Assembly: GCA_045628725.1 (NCBI GenBank)
Contig: JAZQPT010000037.1
Location: 1-52,708 of the forward strand
DNA: 52,708 nt
Reading direction: 5' to 3'
From: JACQGD01 sp045628725
Lineage (GTDB): Bacteria; Patescibacteriota; Saccharimonadia; Saccharimonadales; Saccharimonadaceae
Position 1 is the stretch's first letter, and each line of letters begins with the position of its first letter. The notes beneath the pieces are model-generated. The model searched no databases. It had not been told where the DNA came from and worked only from the letters and a program-made list of their open reading frames with translations. Below are positions 26,147 to 34,790 of the stretch, one piece after another. The translations under genes were made by a program, and so were the position numbers.

Positions 26147-28248
26147 ATTTTTTCTAGGTGAGCATATTCTGCATTAAGTTTTTTTGTTACACCATCATCA
26201 AAATGAATGGTTACAGCGAGTCCGTCAATATCAGTCACTTCACCCTTGCCGAATGCCGCCGTACGTACACGGTCGCCAATCTCTAGATTTAGTTCATCAC
26301 TGTAGAAATCTTGATCAGGCTCGTATGACGGCTCGTCAATCGACGCAATCTGATCGCCCATATCGGCAATAAAGCGCGAAACCGTGTTGTAATTCCGCTG
26401 ACCAAATTGCAGACGGCTTTGGGCGTGAGATAAATGCAGTTCCTCTCGAGCACGCGTCATGCCGACGTAACATAGACGGCGTTCTTCTTCGAGTTCTTTT
26501 GGTCCGGATTCAAATACACGAGCTGACGGAAAAATTCCTTCTTCCATACCAACCATGAATACTACCGGGAATTCTAATCCCTTTGACGCGTGAATCGTCA
26601 TCAGTGTTACTTTTTCTTTGCCAGCAGAAGTATCAGCACTCGACACCAGTGCTACTTCTTCGAGAAATTCCGACAGATCAGCAAACACTTGAACTTCCGA
26701 CAGAAGCGAACCGATATTTGCCTCTCGCTCCTCGGCCTGTGGAGTTCCATCAAGCAAGAAATTTCGATATCCCGTTGCAGATAATAACGACTCGATGATT
26801 TCTGCGGGAGATTTGCCCGCCTGCGCCATTCCCTGTAAATTGCGTAGAATCGTCCCTAACGCACCTAGTGCCACACGCGCACGCGCGGTCACGCTTGTTG
26901 TCTGATCGACGTTATTTAGCGCGGCAATAATATCCATATTCGTACTGGCTTGCCAAATCAGGAATTTCTCTAGACTGGTCGCACCAACACCACGCGTGGG
27001 AATATTAACAATTCGACTAAAGCTCATTCGATCATTTGGTTGATATATTAATCGCAAATAGGCAATCACATCTTTAATTTCTTTACGGTCATAAAATCGT
27101 ACACCGCCCACTAATTGATACGGTACTCGTCGGAGGCGCAGCGCACGTTCAAGCGTATAACTTTGCGCATTCGTTCGGTAGAGTACCGCAAAATCTCCGT
27201 ATCCACGTGCCGCTATCATTGACTGACTTGCGATACGATCAACAACGAGGCTCGCCTCCTCTGTCTCGTCATACGTAGCGTGTACCTGTACCGGCGCACC
27301 TTCACCAAGTGCAGTCCACAGTGTTTTGTCAGTTCGCTGCAAATTCTTCGTAATAACATTATTCGCCGCATCAAGAATAGACGCAGTAGAGCGATAGTTT
27401 TGTTCTAATTTTATTACTTTTGTACCAGGAAAATCTCTTTCAAAATTCAATATATTCGTAAAGTCAGCACCGCGCCAACTGTAGATTGACTGCCAGTCAT
27501 CGCCAACGACACAGATGTTCTGTGAATCATTTACCAAATATTTTACGATTGCATATTGCGCAGCATTCGTGTCTTGATACTCATCAATCAAGATATGCTT
27601 AAAGTTTGCTCGCCACTTATCGCGGACATCCGGTTGTTCACGCAAAAGACGCACCGTTTCAATGAGCAGATCATCAAAATCGAGCGCGCCCGCGGCTTTT
27701 CGCAGCCGCTCATACGCCGCGTAAATCTTGGCGACTTGCTGCTCGAACGGATAGTTCGCCGCAACCTCCATGTCTTCTGGACTTCGCAGCTCATTTTTTG
27801 CATTAGAAATCGCACTACTGACTGCGCGTGGTTTAATTTGCTTGTCACCAATTGCCAGCTGCTTCATTGCTTGTTTAACGAGACCTTGCCGGTCATCTTC
27901 GTCGTAAATAACATAATTGGGCTGAATGCCAATTTTACTACCCTCTAGACGTAATAACCGCACACAAATACCGTGAAATGTCCCCATCCATGGCATAAAT
28001 TGTCGCTGCGACCCGTCTTGCATTAGTAAATGTCCCAGGCGCTCACGCATTTCTTTGGCGGCTTTATTTGTAAAGGTAACGGCCAGTATTTCATTAGGCC
28101 ATACCGCCTCGTTTTGAATAAGATACGCAATTCGATGCGTGAGTGTTTTTGTTTTTCCACTCCCCGCTCCTGCCAGAATAAGCACAGGGCCCTTCGTCGT
28201 TTCTACAGCCGACGCTTGGGCTGGGTTAAGTCCTTCAAGTAAATCCAT
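26143..28248 (-). CDS. UvrD/PcrA-type superfamily 1 DNA helicase
   Basis: The 701-aa helicase has the SF1A motifs: Q motif LNPAQASAV, Walker A LAGAGSGKT, motif Ia AVTFTNKAAKEM, DEYQDTN (motif II), GDDWQSIYSWRGAD (motif III), EQNYRS (motif IV), TIHASKGLEFPVVF (motif V) and YVGMTRAREEL (motif VI). A C-terminal Tudor-like tail (GDRVRTAAFGKGEVTDIDG) is PcrA-like. It unwinds DNA 3' to 5' in repair and replication restart. The start follows a TATACT box by 8 nt. A Nudix gene follows with a 4-nt overlap. Confidence 0.95.
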   Translation of the reverse strand: MDLLEGLNPAQASAVETTKGPVLILAGAGSGKTKTLTHRIAYLIQNEAVWPNEILAVTFTNKAAKEMRERLGHLLMQDGSQRQFMPWMGTFHGICVRLLRLEGSKIGIQPNYVIYDEDDRQGLVKQAMKQLAIGDKQIKPRAVSSAISNAKNELRSPEDMEVAANYPFEQQVAKIYAAYERLRKAAGALDFDDLLIETVRLLREQPDVRDKWRANFKHILIDEYQDTNAAQYAIVKYLVNDSQNICVVGDDWQSIYSWRGADFTNILNFERDFPGTKVIKLEQNYRSTASILDAANNVITKNLQRTDKTLWTALGEGAPVQVHATYDETEEASLVVDRIASQSMIAARGYGDFAVLYRTNAQSYTLERALRLRRVPYQLVGGVRFYDRKEIKDVIAYLRLIYQPNDRMSFSRIVNIPTRGVGATSLEKFLIWQASTNMDIIAALNNVDQTTSVTARARVALGALGTILRNLQGMAQAGKSPAEIIESLLSATGYRNFLLDGTPQAEEREANIGSLLSEVQVFADLSEFLEEVALVSSADTSAGKEKVTLMTIHASKGLEFPVVFMVGMEEGIFPSARVFESGPKELEEERRLCYVGMTRAREELHLSHAQSRLQFGQRNYNTVSRFIADMGDQIASIDEPSYEPDQDFYSDELNLEIGDRVRTAAFGKGEVTDIDGLAVTIHFDDGVTKKLNAEYAHLEKI

Positions 28249-28256
28249 TACCTACT

Positions 28257-28265
28257 AGTATACCA
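28257..28265 (-). promoter_or_regulatory. Extended -10 promoter of the helicase gene (leaderless)
   Basis: TGGTATACT (28265-28257) lies 8 nt before the ATG at 28248. Confidence 0.6.
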
Positions 28266-28288
28266 AGAATTCGTCACGCTGTAGTGAG

Positions 28289-29461
28289 TTATTTTGCACC
28301 CAAAAGATAAAATGCTGCTGCACCCGCAGCGCAGATGACAATAATGAGGACAATCACAATGATCCAAACCCATTCAGAGGTATGTTTTGCCGGGTGTGTC
28401 ACTGATGTGTGATATTCATTTGTGTCAAAGATAGCTCCGTCGGATGGGTTGTCGGAAACCGACTCGCTACCAATCTGTACGGATTGTGTCACAGCTGCGG
28501 ATTGGTCAGCTGTAAATGGTTTTTGAACTATGTCTTGTGATTCAGCTAAGTTTGTTTCGATAGCCATCAAATTCGTACCTAGTTCTTCTGGTAAGTCACT
28601 TAGATTTGCCGAAGGCGCTAGTTGCGTATCGGCTGAATTATTACTTCTGTACGGCTGATCATAACTAGATATATCAAGCGCACTATTGATAGTTGTCGCA
28701 TCTACGGAATTCTCTGTTACCACCGCGCCGCCGCCTAGAGGACGTTTTTCAACATTCACTTTTGCGCTTGGCAGAAATGGCGAGGTCTGAGGTCCAGAAA
28801 TCTTTTCAACTGGGATTATCGCCGCAGGCGACGGGGTGTCGATAGGGATTATTTCTTCGCTCACTACAGACTCCACAGTGGCTTCGACAACAGGATCAAC
28901 CACTGCTATTGGTTCCGGTACCGGTACTTCTGCTTCGGTCTCAGATATAGGAACAGGAGCTGGTTGCGGTCGCTCAATCACAGCCGCCTCACGTAAATTC
29001 CTGCTAGAATTAATAGTTTGCCGTGAATTATTTGTCGCCGTTGTCATGTCAGACGAAGGGTGCATAACATCCATAAACCGGCCTGATTGTGTTTTTATAG
29101 TAGCTACTGATGATACGTCAGCGGTAACCGTCGGCGTGGTGACCACAGGATCTGCCGGCTTACTCGGCTCTGGCATTGTTTCTTTGTTTGCTTCAGGCGG
29201 CTGAGAATTAAACGTGAACGACGCGACTTCATCATCAGTGATTCCGTGCAGTTGTTCAACATGCTCAGTTGCCCCGTCAAGCGTCTCGCTACCAATCTTT
29301 TCGGCAGCTTGGCGGATATTATTATACTGTGGCAGTTCATTCTCTTTAAGAGTTGGACTAATGTTTAATATCTTTGCTTCATCTTTACTGCTATTTTTTT
29401 TGGCGCCGCCCATCAGCGAGCTAACAGCTCGATCTAATTCATCGAAGTCTATATCTTTCAT
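28289..29461 (-). CDS. C-tail-anchored protein of unknown function (390 aa)
   Basis: No family recognised. A short, probably helical N-terminus (DIDFDELDRAVSSLMGG) is followed by about 320 residues of low-complexity sequence rich in Pro, Val, Thr, Ser and Glu. One TM helix lies at the C-terminus (EWVWIIVIVLIIVICAAGAA), leaving only a few residues outside. This makes it a tail-anchored, mostly disordered cytoplasmic protein. The ATG overlaps the tpiA stop by 4 nt, so it is co-translated with tpiA although a metabolic role is not evident. Possible roles are scaffold or envelope tether. Confidence 0.75.
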   Translation of the reverse strand: MKDIDFDELDRAVSSLMGGAKKNSSKDEAKILNISPTLKENELPQYNNIRQAAEKIGSETLDGATEHVEQLHGITDDEVASFTFNSQPPEANKETMPEPSKPADPVVTTPTVTADVSSVATIKTQSGRFMDVMHPSSDMTTATNNSRQTINSSRNLREAAVIERPQPAPVPISETEAEVPVPEPIAVVDPVVEATVESVVSEEIIPIDTPSPAAIIPVEKISGPQTSPFLPSAKVNVEKRPLGGGAVVTENSVDATTINSALDISSYDQPYRSNNSADTQLAPSANLSDLPEELGTNLMAIETNLAESQDIVQKPFTADQSAAVTQSVQIGSESVSDNPSDGAIFDTNEYHTSVTHPAKHTSEWVWIIVIVLIIVICAAGAAAFYLLGAK

Positions 29462-30249
29462 TGGTCGTACTTTCTTTCAGTGTCAGAACGAGTGTGTGCA
29501 CTCGCGACGATTGAGGAAAAATCGTGCAGTTTTAGACTTGCACCGCCGATTAATAGACCATCGACTCCTTCGATACCTAGGTACGATGCGGCGCTTGTAG
29601 ATGTCACACTTCCGCCGTACAGGACACGTATTTCACGCGCGGCAACATCACCAAATAGATGTCGGATCTGGCTACGAATAGCTTTTACAGCCTTTGTAAC
29701 ATCATCAGGCATAGCATTCTTACCTGTTCCGATAGCCCAGACAGGTTCGTAGGCAATAACAACTCCGCTGAGTTCATCACTGGTGATATTAGCAAGTCCG
29801 CCGACGATTTGATCGTGTAGTACATCGTTAGTTTCGTTATGCGCACGTTCATGTGTCGTTTCACCTACGCAAAGAATTGGAGTAATACGGTTGCGTACAG
29901 CTGCCTGTAGCTTGTCTCGGATTAATTTGTCATGTTCGCGAAAAATATGTCGTCGTTCGCTATGGCCAACAAGTGCATAGTCAACAAGTCCACGTAGTTG
30001 AGTTGCCGATACCTCGCCTGTAAAAGCGCCGTCATCACGGTAATAAAAGTTCTGCGCTGCCAATTTAAACTGACGACGATTTATCTGCAGGCTGATTGGC
30101 TGCAATGCGAGTGTTGTTGGCGCTAAAACGATCTCGACGTCACGATGCATAGCAATTTCGCGCGCCAGATGGTGCACAAAAATACTGGCTTCATGAATGC
30201 CCAGGTTCATTTTCCAATTGCCTACTATGAGTTTTTTTCGGTGTACCAT
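29458..30249 (-). CDS. tpiA: Triose-phosphate isomerase
   Basis: A 263-aa TIM barrel interconverting dihydroxyacetone phosphate and glyceraldehyde 3-phosphate. Catalytic residues are visible: Lys in GNWKMN, His in LVGHSERRH and Glu in AYEPVWAIGTG, with phosphate-binding LYGGSV and GLLIGGASL. It follows pgk by 42 nt and precedes the tail-anchored gene with a 4-nt overlap. The tpiA-pgk-pyk grouping fits the reduced fermentative metabolism of Saccharibacteria. Confidence 0.97.
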   Translation of the reverse strand: MVHRKKLIVGNWKMNLGIHEASIFVHHLAREIAMHRDVEIVLAPTTLALQPISLQINRRQFKLAAQNFYYRDDGAFTGEVSATQLRGLVDYALVGHSERRHIFREHDKLIRDKLQAAVRNRITPILCVGETTHERAHNETNDVLHDQIVGGLANITSDELSGVVIAYEPVWAIGTGKNAMPDDVTKAVKAIRSQIRHLFGDVAAREIRVLYGGSVTSTSAASYLGIEGVDGLLIGGASLKLHDFSSIVASAHTRSDTERKYDQ

Positions 30250-30291
30250 TCGTATCTTGCTTATGATTAAGTTAATTCAAGTGTAACGTAT

Positions 30292-31518
30292 TTATGCCCG
30301 GTCGTCCAGAAGACTTTCGACGCCGGGGAGCTTCTTGCCGGCCATTAAATCAAGACTTGCGCCGCCACCAGTCGATACATGCGTAAATGCAGCCCCGCCG
30401 TTACCGTCCCACCTTAATGCAAAGTCCGCAGTGTCACCGCCGCCAATCACTGACGTCATATCGGGGTGTGTCGCAAGCGTCAGTGCTAGCCGGGCAGACC
30501 CATGAGCAAATTCTGGCAGTTCGGCGTACCCTAACGTCCCGTTCCATACAACCGTTCGTGCTTCTGCCGCGATACGGGTATATTCTTCGATGCTTTTGTC
30601 GCCAATATCCAGAATGATATCATCTGCTCCAACTAGATCAACCGATCGATTAACGCGCTTTACCTCGGGTGATATTTCGGTAGCTACGGCCACATCTTTT
30701 GGTAAAATTATAAAATTGTCCACGTTTTCGTGACCGACTTTTTTACCAACAGCTGCATATAGTGCATCCAAAGTATCTTTCTGATCGGCTTCGCATTTGC
30801 TACTTCCGACATTCCGTCCTTTGTATCGCAAGAATGTATTCGCCATTGCCCCACCAATAAGTATCTTGTCTGCGATTGGCACAAAATGTTCAATCACGCT
30901 TATCTTATCGCTTACCTTTGCGCCGCCCATCACCGCGACAAGTGGCTTTTTAGGTCGCTCCATTACCTTGGAAATAATCGAATATTCCTTCTGCAGTAAT
31001 AAACCTGCCACCGACGGCACGAGTAGCGTAATCGCCCGTGTACTCGCATGTGCACGGTGTACAACACCAAATCCATCTTGTACAAAATACGCTGGTCGTA
31101 CGCTGCGCACGATATTCTTTGCAAACGTCGGGTCGTCCGCTTCTTCCTCTGGATAAAATCGTAGATTTTCTAAAAGAATCACACTTTTCGCAGGTGCTCT
31201 TCTGACCGCTTGATAGACTTTGTCGCCGATCGTTTCGTCAATAAATTGCACGTCGCGTTCGAGTAGTTCGGCCAATCGGCGCGAGATCGGTTCAAGGCTA
31301 CACGATTCGTCGCGACCCTCGGGTCGTCCACGATGAGAGATGATGACAACTTTGCAGCCGTGCGCTAATAAATGCCGAAGTGTCGGCAAGCTCGCACGGA
31401 TCCGCAGGTCATCGCTAACTTCGCCCGACGCATTGACCGAGACATTATAGTCAGTCCGTACAAGCACCGTTTCACCACGAAGCGGCAAATCTCGAATTGT
31501 TTTCTTAAAGAAGCTCAT
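30292..31518 (-). CDS. pgk: Phosphoglycerate kinase
   Basis: A 408-aa enzyme making ATP from 1,3-bisphosphoglycerate. Diagnostic segments are VLVRTDYNVSV (substrate Asp/Asn), SHRGRPEG, the hinge region with MGGAKVSDKI, VVWNGTLGYAE, and the C-terminal VIGGGDTADF and HVSTGGGASL nucleotide site. The start at 31518 has a real leader: AGGGTGG lies 5-10 nt upstream and a TATAAT box 29 nt upstream, unlike the leaderless genes around it. tpiA follows. Confidence 0.97.
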   Translation of the reverse strand: MSFFKKTIRDLPLRGETVLVRTDYNVSVNASGEVSDDLRIRASLPTLRHLLAHGCKVVIISHRGRPEGRDESCSLEPISRRLAELLERDVQFIDETIGDKVYQAVRRAPAKSVILLENLRFYPEEEADDPTFAKNIVRSVRPAYFVQDGFGVVHRAHASTRAITLLVPSVAGLLLQKEYSIISKVMERPKKPLVAVMGGAKVSDKISVIEHFVPIADKILIGGAMANTFLRYKGRNVGSSKCEADQKDTLDALYAAVGKKVGHENVDNFIILPKDVAVATEISPEVKRVNRSVDLVGADDIILDIGDKSIEEYTRIAAEARTVVWNGTLGYAELPEFAHGSARLALTLATHPDMTSVIGGGDTADFALRWDGNGGAAFTHVSTGGGASLDLMAGKKLPGVESLLDDRA

Positions 31519-31547
31519 TTTTCCACCCTTTTATATTGCTTATGTTC

Positions 31548-31553
31548 ATTATA
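31548..31553 (-). promoter_or_regulatory. -10 box of pgk
   Basis: TATAAT (31553-31548) gives a leader of roughly 20 nt that contains the GGGTGG ribosome-binding site (31528-31523). Confidence 0.6.
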
Positions 31554-31610
31554 CCCTACAGATGAGCATTGCAATAGACGGATATTTTTTATGTATTCGT
31601 TACTATTATT

Positions 31611-31651
31611 ACAAATAAAATGAGCGTAGGATATACGCTCATTTTATTTGT
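31611..31651 (-). terminator. Intrinsic terminator after pyk
   Basis: An 18-bp perfect inverted repeat (arms 31611-31628 and 31634-31651, 5-nt loop) 14 nt after the pyk stop. The outer arms are A/T-rich, giving A- and U-runs on both sides, so it may act on either strand. Confidence 0.9.
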
Positions 31652-31665
31652 ATCAGATGGTGACT

Positions 31666-33084
31666 TTATTCAAGCACACGAACACGAATTGTATCAGTAC
31701 CACCGATAAGTCCCGGTTCCTTGCCGCTGACGATAACAACTGTTATTGACTCATTTGCCGCAAGGAAATTGTTTGCTTTTAGTTCTTTGGCGATTTCAAG
31801 TCCCGCTTTTTCGCCGTCAGGACGAACGAATGACTTGTTAGCGTAACTTAGCGCCAACTGCTGTGCCGCACGTACGTCACTAGTAACACTCACAATTGGA
31901 AGGTTTGGTCGGTGAGCGGCAATGTTATTTGCCGTCGCACCTGACTTCGTCTCTGCAACAATTGCACCCGCACCAAGTTGCTCTGCAAGATTTACTGCAG
32001 CCAAGCTGATCGCATCACGGTGCGTTTTCTTACCTTTAATGATATCGGTAATCGGCGCAACAGAAATATGTTCCTGCGTATACAAAATAACCTTTTTCAT
32101 TGCAGCAATTGTTTCCAAAGGATAGCTACCGTTGGCTGTTTCGTCCGAAAGCATCACTGTGTCAGCACCAAGGATAACCGCTGTTGCAACGTCGCTTACT
32201 TCAGCGCGTGATGGCTCTGGAGCGTCAACCATGCTCGCCATCATCTGGGTAGCAACGATTGAAAGTTTACCGTATTTGCGGCAAAGAGCGATAATCTTGC
32301 GCTGAACGATAGGCACGATTTCTGCACCAGCTTCAACCGCAAGGTCTCCGCGCGCTACCATGACGCCGTCGCTGGCTTTGACGATCGCTTCTAGCGCTTC
32401 GTCTTTCACCGCAGCTTTTGTTTCAACTTTTGCAATAATCTGCGCAGTTGAACCTAGGCCAACAAGAATCTGGCGAAGGTTGTTAATATCATCTGCAGAT
32501 TGCACAAAACTAAGTGCAACGTAGTCGATATCTTTATCAGCACCGTATTCGATATCTTTGATATCTTTTGGTGTCAAAATGTCGCCGCCAAAATCAGTGT
32601 CAGGTAGGTTAATACCCTTGCGACTCATCAATGTACCGCTGTTTTCAACGCGTAATTTAATAGCCGTATCTGATGGAATTTCGATAACCGTCGTCCGTAC
32701 TTTGCCGTCAAAGATATAGATTGGTTCGCCAACTTTTACCTTTTCAGCCAAGTTGTACTGCACAGGGAATGTCATACCGTTATGCTCTGCAGCAAAATCA
32801 AGAATGATTTCGTCACCTGTTGTGACCGCTGTATTTTCGTTTAGATTACCGAGACGGATTTTTGGTCCCTGCAAATCCTGCAAGATTGCGACTGGTTTGC
32901 CGACTTTTTCACTTGCCTGGCGAATCCACTGGATTTGCTGATCACGCTCTTCGTAGCTACCGTGGCTAAAGTTGAGGCGGAAACCGTTCGTTCCGGCGCT
33001 CGCCATGCCTTCGATCATTTCATAATTATTAGTTGGTGGGCCTAATGTGGCCAGAATTTTTGTTCGTTTAAAAATTGAGCTCAT
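31666..33084 (-). CDS. pyk: Pyruvate kinase
   Basis: A 472-aa enzyme converting phosphoenolpyruvate and ADP to pyruvate and ATP. Visible are the N-terminal TLGPPTNN and GFRLNFSHG, GPKIRLG, the catalytic Lys region IIAKVET, MVARGDLAVE, and VATQMMASM. A C-terminal allosteric-type domain is present. The start chosen is ATG at 33084 (MSSIFKRTKILATLGP). An in-frame ATG at 33102 is rejected because the extended -10 box TGCTATAAT lies between the two and is 6 nt before 33084, again a leaderless arrangement. Confidence 0.96.
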   Translation of the reverse strand: MSSIFKRTKILATLGPPTNNYEMIEGMASAGTNGFRLNFSHGSYEERDQQIQWIRQASEKVGKPVAILQDLQGPKIRLGNLNENTAVTTGDEIILDFAAEHNGMTFPVQYNLAEKVKVGEPIYIFDGKVRTTVIEIPSDTAIKLRVENSGTLMSRKGINLPDTDFGGDILTPKDIKDIEYGADKDIDYVALSFVQSADDINNLRQILVGLGSTAQIIAKVETKAAVKDEALEAIVKASDGVMVARGDLAVEAGAEIVPIVQRKIIALCRKYGKLSIVATQMMASMVDAPEPSRAEVSDVATAVILGADTVMLSDETANGSYPLETIAAMKKVILYTQEHISVAPITDIIKGKKTHRDAISLAAVNLAEQLGAGAIVAETKSGATANNIAAHRPNLPIVSVTSDVRAAQQLALSYANKSFVRPDGEKAGLEIAKELKANNFLAANESITVVIVSGKEPGLIGGTDTIRVRVLE

Positions 33085-33090
33085 TACCCC

Positions 33091-33099
33091 ATTATAGCA
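33091..33099 (-). promoter_or_regulatory. Extended -10 promoter of pyk (leaderless)
   Basis: TGCTATAAT (33099-33091) ends 6 nt before the ATG at 33084. Confidence 0.7.
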
Positions 33100-33108
33100 C
33101 ATTTACCC

Positions 33109-34113
33109 TTATAAATCAATATTTATGACCTCATTTTCTACCAGCCATTTAAAATTCCACATACCCTCGCCCTCGGCTGTATAATTCCAATACATACTGC
33201 CCTTAGCGGGACGATACGCATGTATTTGCATAGCAATATTCTGCTGTAATAACGCCATATGTTCCGTTTGCGGCCGCGCATCAAAAAACCGCTGCGGCAA
33301 AACACTGCTCCACTCACCGATAATAACTGGCTGCCATAACTGCACAATTCGCACCATAGCACTACGTAGTAGCCGAGAATAGAACAGATAATTAGGGAGT
33401 GTTTTGACAGAATCTAGCGCAAATCCATACCAATGCACATCCATAATGACCGGATAATTCCTGCGCGGCCACAGACTGCCGGCAAATAACAGCGGCATAA
33501 ACCCGTCATGAAATACTGTATAGATACCGGGCCGAATAACCTTGCGTAGCTCGTTATATGCCCGTCGATAAAACCGCACCAACTGCCAGTAATGACCTTT
33601 TACGTTCGGTTCGTTCATAATTTCTATCCCCCACAGAGCAGGGCTATCTTTGTAGCGATGTGCCAGTGTTTTCAAGATCTCCATCGTCTGATCCTGATGT
33701 ACTTTGCTGTCGAACCATTCAATTTGGTTCTTTCGCCCACTATGATCTCCGGCGTTTTGCCCGCCCGGTACGGCATGCAAATCCAAAAGCACCTTTAGTC
33801 CATATTTCTCGGCCATTTTCATAGCCCAGTCAACTTCCGTTTGAGCCGATACGTAGTCATCGGTCTCGATAACCGCCCAGTACGGCACTGGTAGACGTAC
33901 AACTGACACATTATGCTCTTGTAACCATTTAAAATCTGCTTCGGTAATAAACGTCCGTCGATGATGCTTTATGCGGCTACGGCCAGTCGGTGTCTGTGAC
34001 AGACTCCATTCATCTTGCGCATCGACACCCTCAAACACACTCGGTGTCTGCCACCGCTCCAAAATAAGCCATCCGCCAATATTAACGCCAGTAAACGATG
34101 CGTCTTTAGTCAT
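33109..34113 (-). CDS. Glycoside hydrolase family 5, exo-beta-1,3-glucanase-like
   Basis: The 334-aa protein opens with TGVNIGGWLILERWQTPS, a signature of the GH5 exo-1,3-glucanase group (yeast EXG1-like, GH5_9). The acid/base Glu is in IMNEPNV (about residue 168) and the nucleophile Glu in IIGEWSSV (about residue 267); VHWYGF matches the conserved HxY site. No signal peptide or TM is seen, so it is either cytoplasmic or exported another way. Start ATG is 6 nt after a TATAAT box. It is divergent from the TetR-MFS operon. Substrate remains inference. Confidence 0.88.
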   Translation of the reverse strand: MTKDASFTGVNIGGWLILERWQTPSVFEGVDAQDEWSLSQTPTGRSRIKHHRRTFITEADFKWLQEHNVSVVRLPVPYWAVIETDDYVSAQTEVDWAMKMAEKYGLKVLLDLHAVPGGQNAGDHSGRKNQIEWFDSKVHQDQTMEILKTLAHRYKDSPALWGIEIMNEPNVKGHYWQLVRFYRRAYNELRKVIRPGIYTVFHDGFMPLLFAGSLWPRRNYPVIMDVHWYGFALDSVKTLPNYLFYSRLLRSAMVRIVQLWQPVIIGEWSSVLPQRFFDARPQTEHMALLQQNIAMQIHAYRPAKGSMYWNYTAEGEGMWNFKWLVENEVINIDL

Positions 34114-34119
34114 AGTCCT

Positions 34120-34125
34120 ATTATA
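34120..34125 (-). promoter_or_regulatory. -10 box of the GH5 gene (leaderless)
   Basis: TATAAT (34125-34120) lies 6 nt before the ATG at 34113. The twin TetR operators start 22 nt further upstream, so they could also affect this gene. Confidence 0.6.
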
Positions 34126-34146
34126 GATGAATGTAGGATTTTAAAT

Positions 34147-34182
34147 ATTATTGCACTTGTGCAATAATTGCATGTGTGCAAT
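34147..34182 (+). promoter_or_regulatory. Twin palindromic operators for the TetR-type regulator
   Basis: Two adjacent inverted repeats share a TTGCAC/GTGCAA-type core. Site 1 (34147-34168) has 10-bp perfect arms around TT; site 2 (34167-34182) has ATTGCA/TGCAAT arms around TGTG. Site 2 overlaps an extended -10 (TGCAATAAT, 34177-34185) that lies 8 nt before the tetR ATG. This geometry fits autorepression of tetR-MFS. Confidence 0.75.
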
Positions 34183-34193
34183 AATAGATACAT

Positions 34194-34790
34194 ATGATTG
34201 AGGCAAAAATGTCAGTTCGTGCTCGTCACAAACAAGAGACCATTTCTCTGATTCATACTATAGCTGAAAACTCGGCACTAATAAACGGATTATCGGATAC
34301 AAAAATTGAAGACATCGCGATTGCCGCTGGCATCTCAAAGCGCACGTTCTTTAATTACTTCCCCACAAAGGAAGATGCCGTGCTAGGATTGCAGGCGTCA
34401 TACCTGCCAGATGGAGCGATCGAACGTTTTAGCACGTCCCTCGATGACGACGTTCTGACACGCACAACAAACCTTGTCATGGAAGTAACGCGGACCGCTA
34501 GTATTCCGGGATCATCTGCTAAACGGCGCAAAGAATTACGACAACGATTCCCTGAGCTAACTCAGAGATTCGAAATTCGTGCCGCCGCCGCAGGAAAGAT
34601 CGTTCGTCCTATCATCACCGATTACCTGTCCCGCAGCAAATCTGATGTCGCCAGCGACGAGATTGATATCATCCTCAGTTTAGCTGGGGTAATCATCCGC
34701 CACGCCTATAGTATCGATCCCGAGATAACAGATGCCAATATCACCAAATCAATAAACCTATTTAAAACAACGATCAGAAAGAGACTATGA
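34194..34790 (+). CDS. TetR family transcriptional regulator
   Basis: A 198-aa regulator. The N-terminal helix-turn-helix is clear (TKIEDIAIAAGISKRTFFNYFPTKED, read in two parts at about residues 40-65). The remaining helical region is the ligand-binding and dimerisation domain. It probably represses its own operon by binding the twin palindromes just upstream, with release by a drug-like ligand. The stop overlaps the MFS transporter ATG by 4 nt. ATG at 34194 is 8 nt after the -10 box; a later ATG (MSVRARHK) is a less likely start. Confidence 0.92.
   Translation: MIEAKMSVRARHKQETISLIHTIAENSALINGLSDTKIEDIAIAAGISKRTFFNYFPTKEDAVLGLQASYLPDGAIERFSTSLDDDVLTRTTNLVMEVTRTASIPGSSAKRRKELRQRFPELTQRFEIRAAAAGKIVRPIITDYLSRSKSDVASDEIDIILSLAGVIIRHAYSIDPEITDANITKSINLFKTTIRKRL

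Noticed and set aside
33085..33102. Upstream ATG of pyruvate kinase at 33102
   Set aside because: The added residues come from the promoter itself (TGCTATAAT), and the conserved N-terminus begins at 33084.
34787..34790. Possible use of UGA as glycine (code 25)
   Set aside because: UGA ends genes at normal positions, for example in the tetR-MFS ATGA overlap and after the 799-aa protein, so the standard bacterial code fits.
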